Origin: Hirudinaria manillensis
Lineage: Eukaryota; Annelida; Clitellata; Hirudinida; Hirudinidae
Assembly (NCBI GenBank): GCA_034509925.1
Contig: CM067534.1
Location: 1,153,501 to 1,217,500, forward strand
DNA: 64,000 bases
Direction: 5' to 3'
The notes under the pieces were generated by a model. It saw only the letters and a list, made by a program, of their open reading frames with translations, searched no databases and was not told where the DNA came from. Made by a program: the position numbers and the translations under genes. This document shows positions 34,850 to 44,759 of this stretch, piece by piece; the first letter of the stretch is position 1, and every line of letters begins with the position of its first letter.

Positions 34850-35640
34850 CACGTGGATGAAAATTGAAGTTATTCAAGATTTTATATAAAATTTATTTAA
34901 TAAACTTAGTCATTATAATATGAAATGTAATATCTTGTCTATATGTCAAATAAAGTAGGCCGCAATATATCGGCGCTTGTCAGGCACTCATCTTGTAAGG
35001 ACGGCTTGAGGTCGTTAAAGCTTCAGTCTGTAGTTTACAGAAGAAAGATTATGAGCCGATACTATTGTGGAGTGCAAACATAACTCATGCGTTGACTTTA
35101 GTGGCGATTGTCAATCTCTTTGCAACAAATTCAGTCCCTGAGGGCTACTTCCATTTATGTAAATGTTCGGATTTAGGTTAAATCGGCTACACTGTGGTCG
35201 CTAGGGATATGGGTACCTGGATAAGGGACAGGCACCAGTTTTATCGGGATTGCCATGGATTTCCAGAGTCAAGAATTGAGTAGGGTTTGGTTAAAGTCTT
35301 AGTTGGTTAGGTATTATAGAGTTGTTATTTTGGCCTGTCATTTGTCCAGAGTACATTCAGTACAAGTATTTCAACAATGTTTTTGATCAAACGTCTGACA
35401 AAAAGAATGAATTACTGAAACACACACACACAAGCACGCATGCACACACACACACACAAAGAGAAACGCACGCTTCTGCAATAAGGCAATATGTGGGATC
35501 GTATTTCTTACAAGAAGCGATGAAAATTCAAAGTAAAATCAACGTTTTATTTAAACGACTATTATTCTGCTCATGACCTTTGACTTTTATGCGTCTGCCT
35601 GTGTGGTCGTTGTACTTGTTTTTACTGCTATTGACATATT
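34850..35640. other. Moderately GC-richer DNA without a supported gene
   Basis: A CA/GC run occurs at 35420-35462. An 84-codon frame at 35322-35576 crosses it and is not convincing. Its end overlaps a DR1-like element at 35574-35586. Confidence 0.4.
35574..35586 (-). promoter_or_regulatory. DR1-type nuclear-receptor element
   Basis: TGACCT-T-TGACTT: a direct repeat with a 1-bp spacer and one half-site one base off consensus. The HNF4/RXR class binds DR1 elements. Confidence 0.35.
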
Positions 35641-37180
35641 TTTATAAAATAATTATTATTATATATTTATAAAAAATTATAAATTCATAAGTACATCAAT
35701 ATTACATCAGATTTGTGCTAAAATGAGAAAATATTGCAATGATAAAAGTGAATATTTGGACGAAAACCATTGAAAAATCTCTATAGACTGTTTTTAAATA
35801 TTACTTAACTATATTATTATTATTATTATTCAACCCATTAATTATACTAAACATTATATTAAATATTAATGATATTAATTAAATATTTGTCTAAAATCTT
35901 ATGTGTTTCTTAAAATATGTCGAAAATACTGGTTATATTTAATATTTTCTAATATTCTTTATTGAAATTTAATAAATAATATCAGAAAATTAACTTAAAT
36001 TCCAGATTAAATTCACTAGCTATAACACTATATTTATTAAATTTAATAAAAATTGATACTTGAAAGAATTATTTTGTAAATAAATAAAAATTCCTACCGC
36101 ATTAAGTCAAATTAAATTCAAGATATAAATGATTATTTAAGCTTTTTTAATTAATATAATTCCCTATAATAATGTTTCTGTTCCTATTATTTATATATTA
36201 ATATGTTAAAAATATGTGTTTTTATATAAATTGTACTTAAATATATTAAATATTATATTTAAAATTATAGTAATTCTAACTTATTTTTGTTAATTTTGTA
36301 CTTAATAAATTTTATTATAATTCAATTATTTATAATATAAATATTTTATATCACATATTTCATCATTTATTCACAAAATATAACCTATTTTTCTATATAT
36401 AATATTAAAAATCTCACCTAAATTAAACCAAATTAAATTAAATAGAAATAAATAATCATTTAATGTTTTATAATTCATTTAAATTCCTCCTGAATTGTTC
36501 ACCTCCATCGGTGATTCAATTTGAATGACCTTTAAATGACCTGCTAATGACCTTCTGACGACTTTAGACATTTGCATAGTTCAGGAATTAGGAATTATAT
36601 TTTTCTATTTTAAAAATAAAAGATTAAATATTATTTAAAATCAAATGTTAAATAAATATAAATATCTTGTTTATTTAACTTATAATTTGAAAATATTAAC
36701 GTGTGATTAAAATACTTTACAGTTTAATAAAAATGTTAAAATTGTTTTCTGAAATAAAAAATTTAAATACTGAAAAATTTCCTTTAATTTTAGGATTATA
36801 TCAATTTTCCATTTTTTTTTATTATTAATTATTATTATTATTTGGGTTATTAATTATTAACGCATTAAATTTACAAATAATAATTCTTAAAACGTACGAA
36901 AACATTTATTTCGTCAAACGTTTATAAATTCCATATTTGGACATTTAAAAGTGTTTTCTTAAAATCAAATTTATTAATTAAATTGGAAATAAATTGGGAT
37001 TTATATTCTTTTATATTATAATTTTGAATTTTAAAACATTATTAGTAATTTTATATCTTTGTAAATTACAATCATTAAATTTATTAATTAAAAGATATTA
37101 CTATATAATATTTTTTTAAATTGCTTTTTAAATATATACCTTAATCTAAATTTAATTCTAAAAAAATCCCTTAAGGAATT
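35640..37180. other. AT-rich noncoding DNA
   Basis: A/T-dominated except for the 70 bp around the DR5 element at 36526-36553. Confidence 0.6.
36526..36553 (-). promoter_or_regulatory. Triple DR5 nuclear-receptor element
   Basis: Three perfect TGACCT half-sites at 36526-36531, 36537-36542 and 36548-36553 with 5-bp spacers TTAAA and GCTAA, an exact 11-bp period close to one helical turn. DR5 is the classic retinoic-acid-receptor/RXR spacing. The spacers differ in sequence, so half-sites match better than spacers. No gene start is known nearby. Confidence 0.45.
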
Positions 37181-37329
37181 AATTGCTTGATGGATGGATG
37201 GAAGAATCAAATAAAGAAATTAAACTCTTGAATTAATCATTGGCATCGCAGGCAGTTTTATGACTTTTTAACAGCTCCAAATTAGCTTTGGCATCTTCCG
37301 TGAATGTAAATTTCAATCCATTCATTAGC

Positions 37330-37680
37330 CAACCATCTATCTATCCGTCCATTCATCCATCTATCCGTCCGTCCATCCATCCATCCACTAATTAATATTT
37401 AACATTTTTTTATTTTACCATCCATACTTATTTTGTTATAATTGAATTATAATAAATATTGAATTTCAAATTTCTTCTTAATAGAATTTTAAAAAATAGT
37501 TATTGAAATAAATTTGATAACTTTCTTCTGAGAATCTGAATCATCAGTTTTATGTATACATTTCCACCAATTCATCCACCCATCCCTGCATCTATCCATT
37601 TCAACATCCATCTATCTATTCATCCACCCATTCCTCCTTCTATCCATTTATCCATCCATCCATCCATCCATCCATCCATT
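37330..37680 (+). repeat. ATCC/ATCT arrays (two blocks)
   Basis: 37330-37386 and 37565-37680 hold ATCC units with CATT, CTAT and CCAC variants. The second ends in six near-pure ATCC units only 20 bp before the promoter at 37699. Confidence 0.8.
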
Positions 37681-37698
37681 GTTCGCAACTGAAAGCTG

Positions 37699-37803
37699 AT
37701 TGGCCACACGTGGACTATAAATAGCGGGGCACTATGCGAATCTGAGATTCTTAAAGATTTACTGACTAAGGCTTTTAGCGCTTCGGAAAAATAAATGGTG
37801 AGT
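37699..37803 (+). promoter_or_regulatory. Core promoter with exon 1 ending in ATG|GTGAGT
   Basis: In order: ATTGG (CCAAT box, 37699-37703), CACGTG E-box (37707-37712), TATAAATA (37716-37723), an expected start near 37745, about 50 bp of GC-richer leader, then AAATAAATG with ATG at 37795-37797 abutting the consensus donor GTGAGT at 37798-37803. Some highly expressed animal genes, calmodulin among them, have their first intron directly after the start codon, and this layout fits that class. I could not recognise any coding exon downstream, so the gene cannot be named. Confidence 0.5.
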
Positions 37804-38560
37804 TATTTGCAGATGTTTTGCTGCTAAAAACTGATTTTAAACTTGATTTACGTTTTCAAATGCATCGCAAAAGTTTGCATTTTTTTTATTATTTTTAAAT
37901 TATTTTTTATTCATTTTCGAAATAATTATTCTTGTAATTTAAGTGAGAAATGTATTTGTGAGTCGAGGAATTTAAATTGTTATTTCTCACCATTTTTTTT
38001 GTCAAATTTGTAAAATTGTCCATTTAATCTTTTTTTTAAATTATTTAAAATTAAATAAATATATATCATTTGTTGATTGCATATTTAAAATCATAAAATA
38101 TTTCCATTTTAATATTATTAATTTATTATTTACATTTATATTAATTATACTTTAACCGTAAATTTAACTTTTTTCGTGATGTTATTATAAGAATTATTTC
38201 TTAAGAATTAATTTAATGCTGTAATTTGTTCACAAATAACAGAATTTTTGAAATATTGTCTCTGAGAGTTAAAAGAACTCTGCATAAAAGTAATATTAAG
38301 TTCAATTATTTTATTTATTATAGTCGATATGTCACTAAAGGTATTAAAATAATTTCATTATGAATATTTAATAATATTTATTAATTTATTTAATATTTTT
38401 TATTATTAAAACCGAATAAAATGTTAAATATTTTTATTTACGCGACACCTGAGATGCAACAGCAATAGCCACAACTACAAAACACTCCTACACACGCACA
38501 CAAGCACACGCACACGCAAACAAACAAATACACACAAACGTACGACCTCACGTGACTTAT
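37800..38560. other. AT-rich DNA, possibly intronic
   Basis: If the 37.7 kb promoter is real this would be its first intron. It contains T-rich stretches and an ACACGC-rich run at 38488-38545. No exon is recognised. Confidence 0.35.
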
Positions 38561-38868
38561 TTCTCAATCGTACCCCGGTTGTAAACAAGGCTTAACTCTC
38601 TCGAGAGCTTCTCCGCCCAACTTTTCATCCCCATTTTTCTCTTCGCTACCCAAGTGAGTTGATCTACAACCCAAGGGTGGGTAGCCGGATGGATGGCCAT
38701 ATGGGCAAACATATGGGTGGGTGGATGGGTGGGTGGTTGAGACGTGGACTTGGGAATGGCAACGTGCGGCACCTAGATCGTTTGATTTGCGACCCTACGT
38801 CATCTCCTTTTCGACTCTACAACGTTCTGCCTGTTGCTGAATTCCTCCCCTGAGAAGCCCGGAGAGAT

Positions 38869-38890
38869 GGGTGGGTGGGTGGGTGGTGGG
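38869..38890 (+). repeat. G-quadruplex motif (GGGT)4 within a GC-rich island
   Basis: G-triplets at 38869, 38873, 38877 and 38881 are separated by single T, with GG and GGG following. One-base loops give a very stable predicted parallel quadruplex. It sits in the 38570-39010 island, which also has further GGGTGGG blocks near 38700-38735. The short frames on both strands here are not convincing. Confidence 0.75.
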
Positions 38891-39055
38891 TACCCAGAGG
38901 GTGGCAAGATGGTCCCCCGTATTTTTCCAGTTAATGGGATGTACGAGCTCTCGCGGTTAAATGTGAAACTCCGGAGGGAAAAAGGAAGGGTCCGTGTCGT
39001 TTTCAATTTATGGAGGTGACGATGGAATTATGTTTATGATCGGAAAGGATGCTGA

Positions 39056-39122
39056 TGTTGGTGATGTTGTTGTTGGTGTTGTTAATGTTGTTGTTGATGT
39101 TTGTGTTGTTGTTGTTGTTGCC
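39056..39122 (+). repeat. GTT/GAT triplet tract
   Basis: GTTGTTG units with GATG and GGTG interruptions. A related pair of blocks at 39784-39853 repeats a 30-bp word (GCTTTAGTAGTTGTTG plus more GTT) twice. Confidence 0.8.
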
Positions 39123-39259
39123 TAAACTGTTGCTTCTTGTTAAGGTGGATTGTTGACTGTTGACAAGCGATGCATAATTCAGTATATTTAAAGTGTAGAC
39201 TCAACTTATTTAATAATTTATGTTTCCATATGGCAACATTTTCAATTTCTTTTTTCTAG

Positions 39260-39282
39260 GCTTTAATTCAAAATTCTGTTCA
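39260..39282 (+). other. Possible 23-nt microexon
   Basis: A strong polypyrimidine acceptor (TTTCTTTTTTCTAG, AG at 39258-39259) and a GTAAGG donor (39283-39288) bracket 23 nt. Joined in phase 0 to the ATG that ends the 37.7 kb exon, they would encode ALIQNSV plus two bases. Such short exons are rare and T-rich acceptor look-alikes are common in AT-rich DNA, so this is only a lead. Confidence 0.12.
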
Positions 39283-39689
39283 GTAAGGAGTGCTGGAAAA
39301 TAATCTTGGAACCTTATTTGCAACCTAAAATCTTGAACAGAACAATAATTTTCAATACTATGAAAATTATGTCTGCATACCAATGAATATTTTTATTCCT
39401 AGATTTAAATTTAATAAAATAAATTTACTATCTAAAGTCACAGCTCTTCCAATACAAAACAAATATCGAAAATTGTTTACAGTCCTCTGCATCTTTAGAA
39501 GGTAAATTTAGACCAAAGCAGTAAAAGTAAAACTAATTACACCATAAATTTGTGATTCCAAACTCTCTTCAAAAGCCTTCTTAGCCCACGGCAAAGTAGG
39601 GGAACTTGAGTCTCAACAACAACAATAACAGCAACAGCAACAAACAAAAATTTGTCTTGTGGACAAATTACCGCCGCGGCACAACTCGT

Positions 39690-39718
39690 CTGCTTATCTT
39701 CTGGCATGAGATAAGCAG
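39690..39718 (+). promoter_or_regulatory. Inverted pair of GATA sites forming a 10-bp stem
   Basis: CTGCTTATCT (39690-39699) and AGATAAGCAG (39709-39718) are exact reverse complements around a 9-nt spacer. Each arm carries a TTATCT/AGATAA GATA-factor site, so the element may bind two GATA factors facing each other or may fold as a hairpin. It lies in a GC-richer island with CCGCCGCGGC just upstream. Confidence 0.55.
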
Positions 39719-40219
39719 GAAGTGAATAAGTGGCGGGCAGGTGATGTTTAGAATTATTGGGGACTTGTTGCTCCCGTTGTTGATGTTACTGTTGCTTTAG
39801 TAGTTGTTGTTGTTGTTGCTGTTGCTTTAGTAGTTGTTGTTGTTGTTGTTGTTGGAGATGTTTATGGCTCGATATTTGTATGTACGAAAGTCCAGATTTG
39901 TGTCTTTTCACTGAAATCTGAGTTTATTTTGAAGTGGTGTTATTCTCAAATTTCAAATTAAAAATATTAATCATATATTATTAATATTATGAACATTATT
40001 ATTGTTATTATTGATATTATAGCTAATAGAATTATTATAGGTGTGCCAATTAATATTATAGACGCATACCTCGAATTCCTGAAGCAATAACATCAACATT
40101 CCTTACCTGTAATATCAGATGATAATATGAAATTTTATTATCTGGACATTTATTACTTAATTTTACCTTATCTTTTTCAATAACTTTTAAAGGAAATTGT
40201 TTTTTAATTATTTTTATTT

Positions 40220-40420
40220 TTTTTAATTTCATCGGGTCATCAATGGCTCCGAATTGACTCCATTCGACTGAGAAAAAATAGGGGGCGTTTATTTGCGGGC
40301 GTCAAATTTCTGAAACAAACATTTCTGAAGCATGCCAGCGCCAGGCGTTTGTTAAGTATCTGTTTACAGATTTTATGTAGCCTTGTTTTAGTCTAGAATA
40401 ATAACAATAATAATAATAAT
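40220..40420. other. GC-richer island of unknown role
   Basis: GGGGGCG, GCGGGCGTC, GCCAGCGCCAGGCG and forkhead-like GTTTATT and TGTTTAC words lie close together. No ORF is visible. It looks like a possible enhancer or unrecognised promoter, but no combination is diagnostic. Confidence 0.25.
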
Positions 40421-40629
40421 AATGAATAATGTAATATAATGTAATGTCGGATTTAATATCACGCGAAGTCTCCAAAGGTTTAGGGGTTTTTGCTTCACCA
40501 GACCCTTTAAAAAATTCTTTTCAAATAATTTTGACTGCTCTTTGAATATTTTTTTCAACTTTTACCATAAAAGCTTTAGGTTTCTTCTAATTTAACGTGG
40601 AACATGAATTTGGTTAAGTTCATCAACTG

Positions 40630-40642
40630 AGGTCAAAGGTCA
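40630..40642 (+). promoter_or_regulatory. Perfect DR1 nuclear-receptor element
   Basis: AGGTCA-A-AGGTCA is the optimal DR1, bound by HNF4 and RXR-type receptors. It lies 190 bp before the candidate exon at 40822. Function is inferred from sequence only. Confidence 0.5.
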
Positions 40643-40821
40643 AACGGGATAAAGTGGTTTAAGATTTAAATTCAAGGGGAAGGCACGTTGCATACCTTGA
40701 AACTCGACTAATAATAGCCCTTTCATAGTCAGAGCAATAAAAACTCAATTATTTACATTATATGATTGTAAAGCAGTATTGAATAAAAAAGAAAAAGATG
40801 TCCACGGAATCGTGCCTCTAA

Positions 40822-41067
40822 AAGAAAAGTCTATCGGCGAGAGTGGAGGATCGTCACGACAGTGATTTATTAATAGTCAACTTTGATCTTCCAGTCCACG
40901 ATCGAGACCAGAGCGATTATCCAAATCGGTCTCTGAGTAAATTCCAGAGATTAAAGACGTCTCAGATTCATCAAAGAGCTTTTGGCCAACAGAATAGCTT
41001 TGTACAGCTTGAGGTCATTTGTACTTGTTTGAGAAAGGACTTCACGTTTGTAGGCCTTTGTAAATAA
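40822..41067 (+). CDS. Candidate exon or ORF, 81 codons, unknown
   Basis: An open frame of high complexity in a GC-richer stretch: it reads VEDRHDSDLLIVNFDLPVHD near its start and ends in FTFVGLCK before TAA. It has no methionine, so it would have to be a spliced exon. CCTCTAAAAG upstream is a weak acceptor. No low-complexity tract contributes. I recognise no family, and an AT-poor random stretch could also stay open for this length. Confidence 0.2.
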   Translation, partial: KKSLSARVEDRHDSDLLIVNFDLPVHDRDQSDYPNRSLSKFQRLKTSQIHQRAFGQQNSFVQLEVICTCLRKDFTFVGLCK

Positions 41068-41337
41068 TATAAATACCAACAGGGCGGAATTATTTCAATT
41101 ATTTCATTCATCGATGTGAATCTATTGATGAGGTTCTTTGATGCATGTCTGCTGATGTCATATTTATTCTTATACTTGATTTATTCTGGACTCAAGTCGA
41201 TTTATCAATGTTTCGACAAATTATTAAACTTTATAATAATTTTAAAATTTAAAATATATATATTGTAAATATTTTTTAAATTTATTTTTAAATATATTTA
41301 TTTTAAAAGAAAGCACTCCATTATCTGAAAAACTTTC

Positions 41338-41532
41338 TTAAAATTCTTTGAACTTTCGACTCGCAAATAACTCCAAGTCCTGCCTTCCACTGAGAAACAA
41401 CTCATGACAAATGGCAGCCAAGAGAAAGGCCATAACTTTACCACCTGAGCCCATAGCGGCAGACCAACCTGAATTGTTTATCGGTGAAAGTTGTGCCGAT
41501 AATTCATAATATCTCGATAACAACAGTTCAGT
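41338..41532 (-). CDS. Candidate ORF or exon, 64 codons, unknown
   Basis: Open on the minus strand from 41532 to TAA. An internal ATG at 41454-41452 in strong context (GCCGCTATGG) would give 38 residues starting MGSGGKVMAFLLAAICHELF, hydrophobic enough near the start to resemble a signal or membrane segment. It competes with the plus-strand ORF at 41411-41509; at most one is likely real. Confidence 0.15.
   Translation of the reverse strand, partial: TELLLSRYYELSAQLSPINNSGWSAAMGSGGKVMAFLLAAICHELFLSGRQDLELFASRKFKEF
41411..41509 (+). CDS. Candidate small ORF, 32 codons, unknown
   Basis: ATG in excellent context (ACAAATGG). The peptide starts MAAKRKAITLPPEPIAADQP and ends with ELFIGESCADNS before TAA. 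A GTGAAA donor-like string at 41484 could end a first exon after PELFI. The composition and the MAA- start look protein-like, but the frame is very short and overlaps the minus-strand candidate. Confidence 0.18.
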   Translation: MAAKRKAITLPPEPIAADQPELFIGESCADNS

Positions 41533-41695
41533 TCAGTACAGAACAGTACTGATGCAGTACAATGATTGATTGAACGTTTTTTTTCTCTCTGTACAATGTT
41601 TATCTCATTCTTTTGTCCGTTCATATGTTATCAATCCATTCGTCATTTTGGACGTGCAACTATTCGCTCATTCATTCAATGACTCAGTCAATCAA

Positions 41696-41810
41696 TCATC
41701 CATCCGACCATCCATCCATCCTTCCACCTACCCATCCATCCATCCATCCATCCATCCATCCGTCCGTCCGTTCGTCTGTCCATCCATCCATCCATCCATT
41801 CATCCATCGT
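41696..41810 (+). repeat. ATCC tetranucleotide array
   Basis: ATCC units with CGAC, CGTC and TTCGTC variants in the middle, flanked by CAAT and CATT words. ORFs on both strands here are repeat translations. Confidence 0.9.
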
Positions 41811-41929
41811 GTCATGAATCCATCACCGCCTATCCATCTGTACATTCTTTTTTGACACTCATAACTTCCTAACTTCACAGTTTCTGGTTTTATAAACAAT
41901 TTCACTTTAACGTATTTTGAAAATTCAAT

Positions 41930-44110
41930 TTATGATCTTGTAAACTTAAAGAAATCCAGTTCAACGTTTCAGTTGACAAACTCCATAAATTACAAAATAA
42001 AATGCTTTAAACGTAAAATAAACGTAAATATTTTTAAAAATAAATAAAATTTAATTTTCTTTAAAATTTAAAGGCAGTAAAATTAATTTATAGTCCTCGG
42101 ACAACAGGAAACGTTTGCCATAAATAAATATTTATTATTCCATTCTTTTTGAAATAAGTTTTTTCTTTCAAATATAATACAATTAATTTTTTATATTTGA
42201 CAGAAATACAATTATATTATTATATATTTTTTTATTTAATTTGTTTTTAAATGCATACAATTCGTAATAAATTTCAAATTTATTTCATCATTTTACATTG
42301 TTTTGTTATTTATTCATAATATTTTTACCGTTTAATTTAATCAATGCCATAGTTAAATCATTATTTACAAATTTAAATGTTTATTGCATTTTTAAAGAAT
42401 TTAACTCTAAACATTAAAATAATATTATATTTTACAAGCTTTGTTTTTAAATAATATTAAAAGTAATTAATTAAATTGAAAACATTTGTTATTATAAATC
42501 AAGACATAAGAGTTGTAATTATTTCTATTTAATCCGTTTTATATTATATTTAAATATTTAATCCTATCAAAAGATATTCAATTCTACCATGAAAATGAAT
42601 TCCTCCACCGAAATCTTCAGTTCTCTAAAAGTCAGAAATAAATCCAGAATAAGATTTTAAAATTTTAGACATAAATTTTAAATATTAGTAATAAATTATC
42701 ACAAAAGCCAGAAATAAATTATAAATATTAGAGTCAATGTTTTCTTTTATTTTTATTTACTAAAAATATAAAAAATAAAAAAATATAATAATCCTGCAAT
42801 AGATGGAGCAAATGTTGGTCCATTTTTTGCTTTAGTAACACCGCGGATACTCCCTTGGAGTCCCTTGGGGGTCGTCAGTCATTGATTCTGTGGTCAATGC
42901 TGAAAGTTCTTTGCACGAACAAAATAAAAAAGATTTCTTTTGTAATTTATTTTATTTATTATTTATTTAATTATTTAATTATTTATTTACTACTTTGGGT
43001 TTTTTAGATCTAGCATACAATTATTATTATTAAGAGGTACGTTGATAGATTTTGAATTTATTTGAAATAATTGCTATGACCAATGCCAAAAAGATTTTTC
43101 CACAAATATGGAAAATTATTTATTAATATATTAATTCAAATTTACAGATTTATAATTTTATTTTTAATAAATGTTAAGTGATGATTGGTTCTGGTCAATT
43201 TTAAAATTTATTCTCTCAAAAATAAATAAAAATGATTTCATTTGTAAATCAATTATTTAATTAATCAGATTATGAAATATTAATTTATACATAAAAATTA
43301 ATTCCTATATTATCATTTATTTGTTTGTAGAAGGTTTTTCAGATTTTTTAAAAATAATTGTTAATCATATTAGGTGATCCATAAGTTGTTAATACACTAA
43401 TAATATGTCAGAATTCATAACTCAGGTTTTTAGATTTTTAAATTTAAAAATATAATTGTTAATTCGTCAAAAGTATGGTCGGTGACGAAAGTTCATGTCA
43501 TAAAAAGATAACTTTAATTCAGTAAATAAATAATTTAAAATGTTTCAGAAAATAACAAGGAGGAAAACGAATAATTTTAATGGGTTATTTAATTGAATTT
43601 CTGTGATTTATGAGTAAATTCAACTTAAATCAAACATAGATTTACATATGAAAGCAATAATAATATTAAAAATAACAATATTATTATACAATAATAACAA
43701 TAATTACCAGACATAAAACAAAATTCCATTAATTATAAAATATATGATATAATATATCATAATAATTATTCTTATATATACATCCGGCGTGATGCAAGAC
43801 TTGCGTTGGCATAATTTTAAATCAATTTATAAACAAGTAAAAACTAATATGTATTAACAATTAATGACGTAAAGTTATTAATTATATTTTTATGGTTAAA
43901 TAAATTTTTAAATGATATATCATTATTTGTTCACTTAATTCCACGACTTGTTGAAAATATAGGATCTATTTATAAGTCTATGTATATAACAATTGATTGT
44001 AAAATAAATTGTTTTTTTTATGTTTTAATAATAATTTAAAACAATTCCCTTTAAAACAATTTAGTAGTATTGTTGTAATCCGGGGATCTAACAGTATTTT
44101 AAAATTTTTT
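41930..44110. other. AT-rich noncoding DNA
   Basis: About 2.2 kb of A/T-dominated sequence with one short GC-richer patch (42840-42910). No ORF of interest. Confidence 0.6.
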
Positions 44111-44126
44111 AAATTTTAATCTTTAG

Positions 44127-44307
44127 TAATAATAATGATTAATAATGATTATTATTAATAATAATGATTATTATTAATAATAATGATTATTATTAATAAT
44201 AATGATTATTATTAATAATAATGATTATTATTACCATTATCATTATTATTAATAATAATGATTATTATTACCATTATCATTATTATTAATGTTATTATTA
44301 TTATTAT
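44127..44307. repeat. Self-complementary 19-bp and 37-bp AT array
   Basis: The unit AATAATAATGATTATTATT repeats with exact 19-bp spacing (G at 44147, 44166, 44185, 44204 and 44223), and AATAATAAT and ATTATTATT are mutual reverse complements. It then passes into a 37-bp unit (G at 44223 and 44260) that adds ACCATTATC. Every unit is an inverted repeat, so the array can extrude as multiple or one long cruciform. Confidence 0.9.
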
Positions 44308-44515
44308 ATTTGTAATATGCTTATATATATAATATTTTAAGATCAAGATATTATGTGCTAGTATTTATTGCTTAATATAACGATAATAATGATAAATGCT
44401 TGTCTTAACTTTACTTTATTCGAAAGTTTTAAATCTAAATTTTGTTAATGGACCAAGAAGTGGTGCATAATTGAATGAAACGGACGTAAACAACAATTAG
44501 GAACTCCTTCTTTTC

Positions 44516-44527
44516 TTTGGCGGGAAA
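44516..44527 (+). promoter_or_regulatory. E2F site TTTGGCGGGAAA within a palindromic frame
   Basis: An exact match to the classic E2F site, extended by CTTTGG and CCAAAG arms (44515-44533). The same 12-mer occurs at 49417. No start site is recognised alongside. Confidence 0.45.
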
Positions 44528-44659
44528 CCAAAGCAGACGACATTAGGACTGCGTTGTTTTTAAATGATTTTAAATCAATTTTCAGATTAAATTTGAGTAA
44601 AATGCATTTATACCGTGGTATGTTTTACTCTTTATTGTTTTGTTTCTAGTACAAGCTAT

Positions 44660-44750
44660 GGCGATGATGAAGACCTTTGATGCTGCTGATGATGATGATC
44701 ATGATGATGATGATTATGATGATAATGACGGCGACGATGATGACTTGTTC
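44660..44750 (+). repeat. GAT-family triplet tract
   Basis: GATGATGATCATGATGATG with GAC and GCG variants. Confidence 0.75.
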
Positions 44751-44759
44751 AGATTTTCA

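Noticed and set aside
38659-39019. Short ORFs on both strands of the GGGT-rich island
   Set aside because: Gly/Trp/Met or Pro/Thr/His-rich peptides are translations of GGGT and GGAT units.
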